Below, piece by piece: positions 11,524 through 25,175 of a stretch of 64,000 nt of DNA; the stretch's first letter is position 1; every line of letters starts with the position of its first letter. The notes beneath the pieces are model-generated. The model was not told where the DNA came from, made no database searches, and saw nothing but the letters and a program-made list of their open reading frames with translations. The DNA comes from Aphelocoma coerulescens (lineage: Eukaryota; Chordata; Aves; Passeriformes; Corvidae): positions 49,556,078 to 49,620,077 of the forward strand of contig NC_091014.1 of assembly GCF_041296385.1 (NCBI RefSeq), read 5' to 3'. Made by a program: the position numbers and the translations under genes.

Positions 11524-13489
11524 CTGCTAATATAAACAGAAAACTGTATCTCATCTTGTAAATATTAATGCACTGCAACTGCCAAAAGGCAAGAATAATT
11601 AAGAAAAGGCTTGCAATAATACTAAGAAGGAAGTAAAACAGTTGTTAAAAGTAATTTTTTTATTTATTTGCTGACAAAATATTTTTGGACTGACTGAAAA
11701 GAAACATAGCTTATTCAGAGACTTTAGAAGAGGTTTCAGACTGTGAGTACAAGAAAACAATTTAGTCAGAAGTGCTTGTGATGTAAAGAGATAAAGTTAT
11801 GCAAGCATAAATAGAAACTGCCTAGAGCAGAAGAAATATTGGTTACTTTCAGTTTTCAGCAGGGAAGAAGTTTGAAGTCAACATCCCAAGTAAGTTTTGA
11901 GACTTAAATTTCTCTTTGTTGGAGACGTTCACAGGGAGAAAGGAAGGGAAAAATCTGGCAACACAATCAACAGGAAAAATACATTTTCTTTATAACAATT
12001 ACCAGAAATGAATGCATTGCAATTTAGTGAAGCAGCTGCCCACCATCTCCTTCCAACAACAGTTCCTTTGCATACTATGATACAGATAATATTACCTTTG
12101 GCATTGACCATGACCCCGATGTGTAAATGAAAGGTTTCAGTCTACCCTCTACATTACTATACAGAGAACCTATAGTAGTGAAGCAAAGTAAGCATATTGT
12201 AGCATCTCTAGCAAAAGCAGCAGAATTAGGCAAGCACAGCATTCACCAGCACCTTTTATATATTTCCTTGTTTGGACAATCATCAATAAATCATCTGTGG
12301 CACCTCAGCAAAAGCTAAGATAACGTTTTACAGTAGCCAGGCAACTAAAACAAAGCATCAGACGTAGGATCTGCCCACGCTATCTTCAGCAGGCAGCAAC
12401 AAAAGGCAATAAACAGACATGAAAAGTGGAACTGCAGCATCCAGAAGAGATAGCAATTAATATATCAGTAATTTAACACCATCAAGAACATGCATTGCTG
12501 GTTTTTCTCAGCAGCAGCAGCAGGAGTTTAGCACCAATGCTCAAATCAACCCGAAGAAGTGCAACTCTTCTTAAAATATGACTCTTGCTCTTACCTTTTG
12601 TAGCCTGCAATCTGGCTGCCTGGCTGGTGACAGAGTAAGTTACCACTTCTGGTTACTGTCAGGGAAGCCTGGCATCCTCTGGACTGACTAAAGAGCGCTG
12701 CCAGACAGCCTGGTGGCTGCTTAATGTTGTTAATTGTCCCTTATTTACTTCATCATCTGAAATGCATGAGCACACATCCCATCCTCCAGCTTCAGTAATT
12801 TTAAAACTTCCACATATGTGGTTAATTCTACCTCCCTCATCTTGCTTTCAAAGTTCTTTGCTTCTCCTTCATGATGTGCAGGGCTCTACATTTTGATATC
12901 ATTAGCTAATTAAAACTTTGACTTTTGTTCAGTCTTCTGCCTTGTCCTCTGCAACTTACTACAAGCTAGTCCTCCTCCATGTGATGAACACATAGTCTCA
13001 GTCCAAGGCCAGCAGCAAACACTGCTGCAGCTATTTCTGCTGTACCATCCTTAGGACATTGCACTAGTGGTTACCAATAACCTTTTTCTGTGTATGTCAA
13101 GCAAACTGACTTCTGGATGTTCTGGCCATGCCCATCACTATGATGCCTGTATCTGTTTGCCTGAGGAGGGGAAGATTCCTGAATAGGAGTCCATGGCAGA
13201 AGGCTGTGCCTCTGCTTTTCAAGAGAAGAGCAAAGAGAAGGCATTTCCATGCTGGTGCAGCATGCCCAAGCATCTGGTAATCAAGGTACCCAAGAAAACC
13301 TCCTGCACTGCTATTTGTACACACCGAGGTACTGAAAGCAGTAAGGAATGCAGGGTACCACATGCTGGCAGATATTTTGTTTCTCCCCAGCGCTGACAAG
13401 GGGTTGCCATGATGCTGCCACACTGTGCAGCCACTTCTCAGCATCATGATATTCTTGAGACAAAAGTGTGCCCTTGAATCCTGCACCTC

Positions 13490-13690
13490 TCCAGGACCTG
13501 CCTTTAGGGACTGGTGTGGGGCCACAGCCAGCTCGGTCGTGACCCGGAGCCCGTTCCTGAGCAGCAGAGGCGCGTGGGGCTCTCCCAGTGGGGCTGCAGC
13601 ACCGACAGCACGGCTGCCACCACAGCCCCGTGTGCTGTGGCACTAAAGGTGTCGGTACATTGGGCACATCCTTCAGCTGCCCTGGTGCTA
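13490..13690. other. GC-rich patch in intron
   Basis: GC-rich with about nine CpG by eye in the core (13530-13630). It produces several overlapping open frames on both strands (13097-13973), none with recognisable protein features. No repeat family recognised. Confidence 0.5.
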
Positions 13691-16031
13691 GCTCAGATGT
13701 GTGTGCGCAGGCTTCAAGTGGCTCCATTTAAAAAGAGGGCAGGCAATTAATCCTCTCTTACACTTGTCAATGGTACCCCATCCTGGCCCTCCGTCCCCAG
13801 CCCATCTTCTCCCAAATGGAAGCACAGCAGTTAGGGTACTCCCTCCAGGAACTGGGAACTCTCAATTTGATGCCCTTTTCCGACTGGGGGAACTCACATC
13901 TTTGCAGTTCACCTTTGTCTTTCACAGGTTAAAGCAGCAGCAGAAGACAGGCTGTCTTCAGCCCCTTTTATAAATGGGGGAAAGAAGAGTGCCTAAATGT
14001 AGATGTTTGGAGCACTCACCTGTGAGAGACAAGTGTTGGCTCCAAGTCTTTGCTTCAAGAACTGTTCAAGTGAACTTCCCCCAATCAAACAGATCTACCT
14101 CCAGAATTAAATTTTGAAGGATCTAGGCTTAAGCGGAATCATCTTAATACACAATCAACAATAAATCAAGCAGGCCAGCAAAGATTGAGAATTTCCCACG
14201 ACTTCATGAATGCCCCATCAGGAGGGCAGCAGTGCAAAACATTATTTAGTTTTGCATTCATTAATATTTGAATGACTAAGGTACTGAAATGCAGTGCAGA
14301 TGGAACATTAATTTTATGGATGGTAATGAATTCAAATTCAGAAATCAACCTTTTCCTCGCACCATTGTAAAAATATTTAGCATTTACTAGATACATATTT
14401 TATGTCTTCAAAGTACTTAAATTTTTTAATGAATTATGAAATGCCCAGGAGAAGTACTTAAAGTTGCATATTCCTGTGCTGGAGAGGAAGGAACCAAGGC
14501 AAATAAAAAGGTTAAGTGATTATCTGAGGCCAAAAAATAGGCAGTAGAAGGAAGAATGGGGATTAGGCTTCAAACACTCACAATTTTCAGCTCCCAAAAC
14601 ATATGTTCTCAAAAAAAAAAGCCAAAGAATTCAATCTGTGCATACACTTCCACCACAATAAACACAAATACACTTGGGCACCCAATACCACTGACACAGA
14701 GGTTCTGTGAAAAAGAGTTTAATGAAGAACATTTTCCTAAGTAATATGGTAAAGAGCAAAATAACAGCATCATCTATTGTCTGATTAGTATCAAACATGC
14801 CGTTATCTTAATACTTCCCAAAAGATAAATGCTTACAAGTAATGCCACAGCAAGACTCTGCTACCATATCCTTTTTGTGGTGTTCCATGTATAAAATGTT
14901 TCCCTGTCTAGTCATGGTGGAACACAACTCTGACAGGCAGCAGGGGCAAAGGAAGGGTGAAAAGAATTATCCAAGGGAAACTTTAGACTTCCTCCTCATA
15001 GACAAGAAAACTTGGTTAATAATCTGAAGAAAGAAAGTAACTACAAGACTGATCACAGAAATCATATACTTTCTAAGGAGAGGAAAGGAGGAAAGTGACA
15101 GAAAAGAATACCTGGACAGCACATGCAGGAGGAGAAGGAGCTGGGTGGAAGGCAGTCCAGATGTATTCATTACAGTTACATCAATGAGTTTCACTCAATG
15201 GCATGTTAGGAGATATTAAAGAATCACCTAAATTAGGTGCAATTATCCTTGAAAAGTCATAGAAGATACTAAAGGAGCAAAGAAGGGCTAAAAGAATATT
15301 TAAGATGGGAGAAAAGGAAGGTTCAGAAAGTTTCAGGCAGCTTAACTTCAAGGACCAGTAAATGACTAGAAATGTTTAAAAATCCAGACACCGTCCTGTG
15401 GTTCTCATGACCTTCTGACATCGCTCCTGGCCATCTGAAATAAACACTCAGGAATATATGTATGCATGCGTATGCATACATTACTGAGAATAACAAAGAA
15501 AAAGTGTAATATTGCCTGCCATGTGCTACCGAGACAGTTACTATGCACCAAGAAAAATTCAAGATGTTCATAATGAGATGATTCAGTATGAATCATCTCA
15601 GATCAAATTTCCTTCCTGTGTCAGAAAACTGGCCGATTAAATCAGCAGCAGCAAGGAGAAATACAGCAAGGCTTGGACACTGTGTGACTCCTGATGCAGC
15701 ACGTTTTGAGAATGATTATTGGTATTTAAGCACAAATGGACTGAACATGTTGAGGCAATCTGCAAGGACCTGCTCCATGCTGTGGCTTGGAGGAGTGCCA
15801 GTGCTCTCTAAGGAGGATCCAGAAGTGAAGGACTTTTCAGAATGGGGTAAGAACTGAAAACAGATCTGATGAGCTACAGATCAGTCAGATGAAATTTAGT
15901 AGGATTACACATGGAAATAAAATAGTAAATAAATTAGCAAAGTGATTTAGGTTGGGGGAGATCAAAAAAGATCTGAAAGTTTCAGTATACTTCAAATTAG
16001 ATAGAGCAGTCTTTCAAAAGAATAAGGATAT

Positions 16032-16480
16032 AAATCACAGGATAATTCATGCTGCAAGGAAGCTCAGGAAATCTCCACTCCAATTTCAGCTCAAAGCAGG
16101 AGCAGCTGTGAGATGAGACCAGATTGCTCAGGGCTTCATCCTGTCAGGTCTTGAAAACCTCAAGGACAGAGACTGGACAGAGTCTGAACAACCTGTCCCC
16201 CTGTTTGCCTGTCCATATGGGGAGAAAGTTTCTCTTGGTGTCCAGTACCTCTCTCAGTTTTAATACCCAAAGCTACCTCTTCTCCAGCCAGTCCTGGTTG
16301 CTCAGACTCTCCTTGGAGGGCAACTGCTTTAGCTCACAACCATCTTGGTGGCCCTTTGCTGAATTTCCTTCTCCGATATAAAAAATTTCAGGTATTTAAT
16401 AAAAGTATCATGGGAAGAAACTTTTATGCCCTATGGGGCAGCCACCAGTGAGGTCTCATATGGGGTGGTGCTCAGTTTTA
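16032..16480 (-). mobile_element. CR1 LINE fragment, old and diverged
   Basis: The plus strand reads as the antisense of the avian CR1 3' region: a degraded ...atcacag... tail, then gattgctcagggcttcatcc, then ctacctcttctccagcc and tcttggtggccctttgctg. Divergence is high and the order is kept. Both ends are approximate. It includes the 85-codon frame at 16124-16381, which is not a gene. Confidence 0.75.
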
Positions 16481-17221
16481 GCCACTGCAGTGCAAGGAGG
16501 GAATCCAGGAGAGAGTGACAACAACAAACAGAAGTCTAGAAAACACCAGGGCATGGCTCTGGGTAGGAAAACAGTTTGTTTAGCCCTGAGCTGGTCCAAG
16601 TAGAGGTTGTTGCTGACTCCTGATCTTCTGCCGCCTTTCCCAGCTTCTTCTCATTGACAACACCCCTTCTGCTGGTGCTGCCAGCGACCAGTATACTCCA
16701 GGCTCTTATCCTTGCAGAGAGGATACAAACTTCTGGACAAACACCAATGAAAATTATGAGACTTTAATCCCTGAACACTGGGTATACGTATCTACCTTTC
16801 TGCCAAAAAATACCCACCCCCAAACAACAAAAACGCTCTTTCAGAGAAGTGCCCCCAAACTCTAAGCATGGCTTTTTCCAGCAGATCAAAAATGTAAATG
16901 TTAGATATTAAAATTCAGTTTTCATACAATCTTTTCAATGTAGACCTTCTAGTTCACAAGACTGAGTGTGAAAAACAGTAAATTAATGAAGAACATTTGT
17001 CCTTTTCTTGGTGTAGTATTTATGGCTAAAGTTTGGAACATTAATACTGAATATAGAAGCGGCTTCCTTAATTCCATTTGCTGAAGCAGCTTGTAGGTAG
17101 GACCAACCTCACATGAATTCAGTCCTAAAATGTTAGCTTCTGTAACATGCTTGAAAAAATTCTCTCTCTCTATTCAGGCAGAAATTAAGTAGATTTCTTA
17201 TAATGTCTTTATCAGGTTACT

Positions 17222-17398
17222 TGTCCATTGCGCAGAGAAGTGCTGGATACCGCACACATGGAAGTGTTCAAGGTTATGTTGGATGGAGCTTTGAGAAACC
17301 TGCTCTAGTGGGAGGTGTCCCTGCTCAGAGCAGGGAGGTTGGAACTAGATGATCTTTCAGCTGCTTTCCAACCCAGTGGTGGTTCTATGATTCTATGA
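17222..17398 (+). mobile_element. CR1 LINE 3'-end fragment
   Basis: Ends in the diagnostic ggttctatgattctatga tail, preceded by tttccaaccc and ggaactagatgatctt, all in CR1 3' order. It is truncated at the 5' side. Confidence 0.88.
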
Positions 17399-18749
17399 AA
17401 TACACAATTCTCAAAGGATCTACGGATGTAAATGAGCTGAAATTTACAGACCAAGATACAGCCATCTATGGCATTTGCATGTATGTGAACTACAAATACA
17501 ACTGCCAGCAAAACCTATACCATGCACTAGATTTAGTTAAGCATTTTTCTTTTGATGTTAAATTGAAGGTTGTCACAGCTCAGTCATCTTTCCATATTAA
17601 AAATATAATGCACCTAAAATATGAACCTTATAGCATTTTGTTTGGATTTGACTTCTTTTTAGATAGCTGTCCATTTATCCTCACAACATAAACTATTTTA
17701 TGCTTATAAAACATGGAAATAAGAAGCCTAAGAAGTAACAAGAGAATGAATCTAGAGATCTGTATTTTTGTATTTATTGCTTAATAAATCAACTAGTAAA
17801 GAATTCTATTATTCCACAAGTAATTTCAACCATTGATAAAAAAAACCTTCTTCATTGCTTCTTAGATAATCTCATTTTACACACCAGTATTCTCTTGGGC
17901 ATATTTTTCTTCATTCACAGTAATCTTTAAATCCTTTAAAAGCAGAGGAGATGGGAAAACAAAACATGAAACGAGTAAATAAAAACAAGTCATACTGTAG
18001 TTTAAAGTTACAAAACTAAAGATGACTTCTTTATTTTTGGTTCCTTCAGACTTTCTATGTCATCTTACTGAACCAGCAACATTCCAGTACATCAGCTTTC
18101 CTAGCTGAAAAATTGAAAGTATGATTTTAAATCACACAGCCTGACAGTGCACTGGAAATACAAATGCATTAGTATCTGTGAAGTATTTGGAAGACATTGC
18201 TGAGTTGAAGGTATTACTTTAGAAAGAAGCAAAAATATTTCACAATTTTAATATAAACCTGCCTTTGCTAATTCTGTCTTTTTTTAAATGACATTTCTCC
18301 TCTTCTGTAGGTAAAGGATCTGCTGTATTCAAACCATTTAAATGATTGTCCCCTACTTATCAATCCTAACCCAGCAATGAATTATTGTATCTTACAAAAT
18401 AATTTTAAAAGGCAGAATCCCAACGCTTAGGACAGATTTACTTCAAACTTACTGTGCAGTCATTACAATGACCTTAGATTTAAGCTATCTTGTGTTTTAG
18501 GAAAAAATTAAAAATTAAAAATTTTAAAAAAACTTAAAAAAAACCGCAAGAGCACTCAGACCATGTGACTGAAGAACCCAGAAAGGCTTGAATGAAGTCT
18601 GAGTTCAGCAACTCTGGGAAAGAACTTCTCCTGTCAGCATTTGTTAATAATTTTTTCAACTCTCTCAGATCTTAAACGATCTCTTCCTTCCATCACAACT
18701 CAGTGGGGTGCCCCCATATGGCCCATGACTAGGTTTATCCTACTAGGAG

Positions 18750-19080
18750 GCTTGCTCTGACTCACTACCAATTTGTCCTCCCAGAGGCAGACACATGCTG
18801 GAGCTGTCCCCAGAGCCCCAGAAAGGCTCCCACCCACTGCCTCCCAAAATGACAGACCTCTCCTAGCTCGGGCTGTGTCGGAGGTTCAGCACCATGGCGA
18901 GGGCGTGTCACAGCATCGGGGGAAGCCTGTCCCAGCTCTCCTTCTGTAAGGAGTGCCGTGGGCAGGGGTGCTTCCCGCATCTCCCTGCATGCCTGCCACG
19001 GGAAAGATGTTTTTGGCCCTCACTCCTGGCTTAGGGCAGGGTGCAGAGCTCTGAACACCACGGCAAGAGGTCTTATGGAC
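18750..19080. other. GC-rich patch in intron
   Basis: About 330 bp clearly more GC-rich than its surroundings, with short frames on the minus strand. No exon with the ANKS1B frame, no CR1 and no other family could be recognised. It may be a degraded repeat or conserved noncoding sequence. Confidence 0.45.
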
Positions 19081-21025
19081 CAGGGTGGCTAAAAGCACCA
19101 TATGTCACTGGCTGGCGCAATAAATAGCCACAGCCTCAGGGCTGGCAGTCTGGAATATGCTTGCAGCTAGTACCTAAAGCTTCTCTCCTGCCTGGAGAAT
19201 TGCAAAACCTAAAAAGGTGACATTTTAACTGATGTATTTTAATGAACTTAGCTATGATTCCTTTGGACCTCCAAAGTTCTTCCCTGCAACTATTTCAGGG
19301 CTGAACGAAGGGCCCAATCCCTCCAGTGGGACTCCTCCTCCTACCAATTTTGGTTCCAAAGTACTCAAGCTTTGCCTGCATGATTTCAGTTCTATTTTAA
19401 AGGTTCAGCCAATCTTAAGAACAACCTCAGCTATTTTAAACTACGTTAATTTGATCATACTAACCTACAGTTTGCAGGCTCAGAATTCAACATCCACAGT
19501 CAATGATGACTCAGACTACTCATTTCTTTCTAGATTTTTTTTTTCTCCTTTTTTTTGGAAAACAAACCATCTCACAACCTTCTGTATTACCATTTTGGCA
19601 GTTATGATTTATACAACCAGACATCACAGACTTTCGGAGTTGGATGATCAACTAGGGGGTTGGATGACCAAACCTATTCCATTGGGGAATCTAAATTGGT
19701 TAGACTCATTGTTTATATTATGATTTTCCCCTTAGGTCACAAACAGTATGCTAGGGAGCTGCGAATGAAAGTACACGCTGGCCTTGAGACAAAACCACCC
19801 ACATTAAGTAAATTTAAATCAGTGCTTCCTCCAGGAAACAAAGAGTTGTATTACTTACAAGCAGATTTGATTATGGTTTAGAGACTGTTTAAACCCATCT
19901 AGCACATCAAAGGAAAACAGATTTAAGCTGCGGTGCTCATTGTTTAAGAAGGACTGGTTGATTGATGCAAAGATCAACATGCTTGATGACTCCCTGTACC
20001 AGTTTCGTGACAACACAGACCATAGTAAAGATGGAAACATTCAGTTTCAAAATATCTTCAGATTTTAGATTTTAAATTAAGAATAAGATAGTCTTATTCT
20101 AACATTTTTGAAATAAAATCAAGTTCATGAAAGCAATACAATAAATAAATTCCCAATACCGTGTTGGCCTCTCTCTTCAAGGCCATAAAAATGCCCATTA
20201 ATCTCATCATCAAGAACACGCTTAAAACGCTTTCAAAACATCACAGCATCCAAGATGTCTTTGTGCACATTTGTGTACTATAGCATCCGGTAAACATGCA
20301 GATTCATACAGCAGCATGCAAACAGCCTAGCAAAGAAAGGGCTAAGACAGAGGAACATCCTCAAAGCAATTCAAATAATCCCTCTAGATCATTCTGTATG
20401 TGAGAAGTATTCTAGCTGGGAAGCTGGACTAGTATCAGTTCAGAAGTTGCTGTTGATCTGACACAAGCCAAAGGAACCAGCAAACTGCAAGGAGAAAGTT
20501 GCTAGATAAAAGAAAAACCCCAAACCCCCCACAATATACAGAGCAGAAGGTTCATGCTAAGAAGCAGTCAGATCTCCTTAATTTTGCAGAAACAATTATT
20601 TTACTTTTAATTTCAAAGGGGCTTTGGGGGAAAAGACTGAAGGAAATACAGTTCATTTTGGCAGAGCAGATATTGTACAAAATAAATTTAAGAATCTATT
20701 TTTGGGCTAGAATGGTTGAAGAAATCCCTGATTAGCCTCTTAATGGGGTGAGTCCAATTTATTGAGAATGATCACCAGAGGGAGTCATTGACTTTCCCAT
20801 TAAAGTCAAAGGGAATTTTACATACATCAGGAATGCAGAATTTGGGGGCAGAGCTGAAAAAGACTTCAAACAGATTGGAGCTCAGGGAACAACACAAACC
20901 ACTGTTTTATGGATTTCATCTGAATCCATTTTCCCCTTTGGAGTCCCAAAGGATGACAGCTATATTCCATGGTTGAAGTTAGAGAGAAGGCACTGAAGTC
21001 ATCCATTCAGTGGGTACACACTCCC

Positions 21026-21160
21026 ACAACAACAAAAAAACCCAACCAAAAAAACCAAACAACAACAACAAAAAACGCCCCTAAAACCACACTAGCAAAA
21101 AAATCCCCTTAACCAACCAACCAAAAAAAACCCCAAAAAGCCCAAGAACAAAAAAAATCC
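21026..21160. repeat. A/C-rich low-complexity tract
   Basis: About 135 bp of irregular aac, aaaccc and ccaa units with very few G or T. On the transcribed minus strand it reads T/G-rich. The 63-codon minus frame here is an artefact of composition. Confidence 0.85.
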
Positions 21161-22225
21161 CTTAAGCACTTAATTGGCTCTAGAGGAGTTTGGAGCGGTG
21201 TAAGTAATAGCTGCTCAATTTTGTCTTTGGGTGTACAATGTACCACAGTCCTTCTGGAAATGCAGTACTCAACAGCACAAAGAAAATTTCCAGGTGTCAT
21301 TTATGAGAGTATGTCATACCTCTTGGGAATATCAGTAAAAGAAAGGAGTGAAACCGAGTCAGAAAGAATTGTTAGCATAGGGTTTTTTTGTTGTTTTGGT
21401 TTGTTTTATTTTTTTGTCTTCAGTGTTAGTGACTAAAAGAGGTAGTGAGTACAGGGATTTGTGAACGAAGTGATAAAATGAACTAATTAGACAAACAAGT
21501 CTACTCAGCCATGAGCAAGCGTGCATTTTATGCTCAAACACCTAAATTTCATGACCTTCAAAAAATATTTTCATGTTAAGAACTTGTCTTTTCTTTGCTG
21601 GACTTCAGCTCAGCCTTACTCTTGCCACAGAAGCCCAGCAGACTTTGGTTTGAAAAGAAGCTCATTCACTCAGCAACTTTCTCCTTAATTCTGTACAAGA
21701 AGATTATATAGCAGAAAATAGGATTAAAAAAGGGCAAGGCAACAGCTCCACCCAACCAAATGCAATTTCACTTTCCTAGAAATGTCCTCTGAACAAATGG
21801 AATTCAATTTGTTTCTGTGTTCCCAGGTAATGGCAGCACCTTGTTTTGTTTGTTTATTTAATTACTTCTTGTTCATGTAATTAGCTGACAGACTGCAGCC
21901 TTTTGTTCATTATAATACAGTTATTTGCATAGCTGTTTCCATTTTGAGGCTGAATTTTGGACAGAGGCTCTATTTTGGGTTGTGGCAGGCAGAGACACTG
22001 CTGGGAAGTCTCATGCAGGGAAGCATGCAGCAACCCTCTCCTTCGTGGAATGAGTCTCTCCAGGAATTGCCCTGGCTGCCCATCTGCTTCTGACAGCAAG
22101 TCAAAGTCCTATTTCCAGCATGCAGCTTAAGACCTGGCCGTCTTTCGTCATCATCAGTATCAGCAAAAACCAGTTGAGTTCATTCTAAAGCATTTTCACC
22201 AACAGGGTGTCCATGTATAATTTAC

Positions 22226-22422
22226 TGCGCTTAGGTTGAATATTAGGAGAAACTTCTTCACTGAATGAGTGGTCAGGCATTGGAGTGAGCTGTCCAGGAA
22301 AGTGGTTCAATCGTAGGTGTGGCCCTTTGGGACATGGTTTAGTGGTGAACATGGAAGGGCTGAGTTAAGGTTTGAAGACCTTAAGGGTCTTTTCCATCCT
22401 ACATGGTTCTATGGTTCTGTGG
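22226..22422 (+). mobile_element. CR1 LINE 3'-end fragment
   Basis: Shows ggttgaatattaggagaaac, a degraded tggagtgagctgtccagg, then ccatcctacatggttctatg with a repeated tail gttctgtgg. This is the CR1 3' region in sense orientation, 5'-truncated and moderately diverged. Confidence 0.82.
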
Positions 22423-23061
22423 CATCACTCTGCTCAATGTATGCTTAATTTAAAATTATCGGTACTCTTTCAGAGGTGGGGGGAAAAAATTTAGAGATGG
22501 AGGCTACTTTAAACTTTTTTTCATGAACAGTTTGATTTAATATCCAGTTGAGTTTAGTGCTGTTCAAATGCATTTTTGCATAGTTAAATCTTTCTTTTAA
22601 ATAATAAAAATATATGCCCAGATCACAGTTTTGCAGAATGATGACCCTTCCCATTAATGAATGCAGCAATCATCACCCTTCAAGTCCTCTGAGTTTCCAG
22701 CAGTGAACTGATGCCAACTTATTCCTCAGAATTTGAGGGATCTGCACCTTACTACAAAAACAAGAGGCAGACTCGGTGCTGGGATAAGACTGTGCACTCT
22801 GGTGCACAGAAGCCACCTTCATCTCAGCCTCCAGGCACCTAAACACCCCCAAACCTCCACCTCTCAGGGGAAATTATACACCAACACACCAATTTACACT
22901 AATTGAAATATAGACAGCTGGAACAGACAGCTTGGAAAAATTGTTAACATTTGTTATTTACAACTCAGCCTTCATTTACAACCTACTGCTATGGTCAGGA
23001 TTAGTCCTGTAACTAAAAGCAGCAAAGCCCAGCCTTTTAATGGCACTGGTTTTAGTCCTAC

Positions 23062-23241
23062 CTGTGCCATCTGCCTCTCCAGCTTTGACCGCGGGATATC
23101 ATCAAAATAGTTTTCATTTCTTCTTCTCCTTGCATCGCCCTGCATGATAATGTGGGGAACGTCCAGGGAGCCACCAGTAGTGAAAGTGCTTTGGCTAAGT
23201 GATGGAGACAACTGAGGAGGAGTGTGGTTACCACTGGGTTC
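23062..23241 (-). CDS. ANKS1B: ANKS1B exon, linker between SAM2 and PTB (60 codons)
   Basis: This 180-nt exon opens with EPSGNHTPPQLSPSLSQS, runs through GGSLDVPHIIMQGDARRRRN and ends FDDIPRSKLERQMAQ. It is a predicted flexible linker: Ser/Thr/Pro-rich at first, then a run of four arginines, then an acidic-basic segment. It matches the ANKS1B linker that follows SITLR, which is the end of the preceding exon. The acceptor is ctttctctatccag and the donor is CAG|gtagga, weaker than the other donors in the gene. Both ends are in phase 0. If the donor were not used, the frame stays open for 29 more codons and would add a strongly hydrophobic tail (see findings). The basic cluster and NENYF segment are plausible interaction or phosphorylation sites, but that is inference. 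Confidence 0.95.
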
Positions 23242-25141
23242 CTGGATAGAGAAAGAAAAATGCAGCATAAGAAAAACAGCATATTGCTGACTTCAAATCA
23301 CACATTTATAAGTGCATTTGAATGGCTCACACTAAAAAAATTATGGAAAAATTCCTGCAGTAGAGGTTACTGTGGATGGAATTTGGAGATTTCCTACCTG
23401 AAGTGCAGAGCCCATGTAGAAGGAAAAATAGTTCACTATTTACATGAACTAGTGGCAAATTTCCTCTCCAAAACCTCCTTGTGTAATATATACCCTCTTC
23501 TAGAGATAAAACAGTGAGCTACTTCTTGCCAAGGCCCAAAAAAAGCCATGATTTAGGACTAGCTATTTGTAAGATGAAATACATTCTCACCACTTCTGAG
23601 CAGCTGCTCTGAGCAGTGAAAGTGATTTGAACACTAGCAACATCTCTTGCTGGAAAAAAGAAATGCGTGTCCATTTACGCAATATAGACACTTTGTTGCA
23701 ATTTTTATAGGTTTTGCAGAACATCCATTTTAACTAGAAGTACCAAATATCAGACACAAGTCAAATACCAATTCCTGGAATTCATGAAAGCATCAGAGTA
23801 CAAATATTTTACCTGCTTTTCTTGTTACCTGTACTGAACTGTAGCCTTGTATCAGTCAGTGTGCAAATACCACATTGAATTGATACATAAACTCTACCTA
23901 ATAAATAAACAGCTCCTCCTGGTACACGTTTTGCCAGGATCTGCCACCACACCGCCCACAGCCAGACATCGTGTGTATGTTTGGAAACACCTACTCTCCT
24001 GCACAGCACATCACATCCCTTGTTCAAATACCAGCTACAAACATTGGTGTCCAGGTCCACCGTTCCACACTCTCTTGGAGCTCCATCAGCAGGAGCAGGG
24101 AGCTGCAGTGTACTGTCCAGATAGTCTGCAGGAGTACTGCCCGGTGTGAGCAGGAAAACTCTTGTCACAGCAACTGAATGGGAAATGTTCCTCTCTCATG
24201 AGGTAGGTTACTGGGCAGAATGTACCTATGTTCACATATGTTCACACAGTGCAGAGATTCTCCAAACCACCTGCTGCTGTAATGCTCTATTTCAACACCG
24301 AGCAACAAGAGGGGACCTGAAGATAGTGGTGCAAGCAAACCCTGCTCCAGTGTGGAAGGTAAAAAAGTGCTGCATTTTTTCTTTAAAGAGAGAATTAAAG
24401 TGGATGATTCATGCATTATTACACTGAAGCAAGCCTGGTTCTGAAAAGCATCAAGGTACTTTACTCCATGCTGTTAAGAAACAAGATCTGTTGTAAGAAA
24501 TCAGAGTTGCAATCTCTTCCAAATGGAAAGGAAAGTTCCAGTCATAGTAATGCCTGATGTCAATATCTGAAGTGTAGGAGTCTATGTGACATTATTCCTT
24601 GAAATCAAAGTAATAGATTAGTATTTTTCATGTTGCCAACAAGAAAAATGCTAGGAAAATATAGCTCTTTAGTAATTTTTAATTAACTGGGATTAAATTT
24701 TTTTTTTAAAAATTCTCTAGCTTTTCTATGATCTGAGACAAGCACTTGACATTTCCCAGGGCAAAGAAAAGAGTGTTTTCCTCTTAGGAATAATCTTTTC
24801 CCTCCTTCACAAAAATCCACCTACATTTGGCCCAGTTAAAAGCTTCTGAAAAGCTGCAGTCTGCACATGCTCAGGAAGTTTGGTGAGGGATAATCTCTAA
24901 AACCCACCCTCCCTGGGCCTAACAATATGGTGCACACACCTCTGCCCTGAAAATAACCTGAGTACAGGGGCACCAAACAAGATCCTCTCCAGTGACTGCT
25001 ACCTACTGCAGAATCTCTGCTCTGAATCAGGATTCACCCACTGTTGCAGGTTGATAGGGCCACCAGTGTATCAAAGTGACAGATGAACATAGAGATTCCA
25101 GCTCTCATCGAGCTTTTCATATTTTATCAAACTGCATATGA

Positions 25142-25175
25142 AGAGGAAATTCACTCTGAGAGGAAATTCACTCCG
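25142..25175. repeat. 17-bp tandem duplication
   Basis: AGAGGAAATTCACTCTG is followed directly by the same 17 bases with one change (T to C near the end). It is a small local duplication. Confidence 0.9.

Larger units (their letters stand above)
11524..23061 (-). other. ANKS1B intron, 11,538 bp
   Basis: Lies between the linker exon and the cassette exon. It holds CR1 fragments at 16032-16480, 17222-17398 and 22226-22422, GC-rich patches at 13490-13690 and 18750-19080, and an A/C-rich simple tract at 21026-21160. An unrecognised 163-codon plus-strand open frame lies at 19232-19723. If the cassette is skipped, this intron and the next are removed as one of about 16.7 kb. Confidence 0.75.

Noticed and set aside
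13097..13973. Cluster of overlapping frames on both strands (up to 142 codons)
   Set aside because: They coincide with a GC-rich patch that lacks stop codons by composition; no domain and no agreement with the ANKS1B frame.
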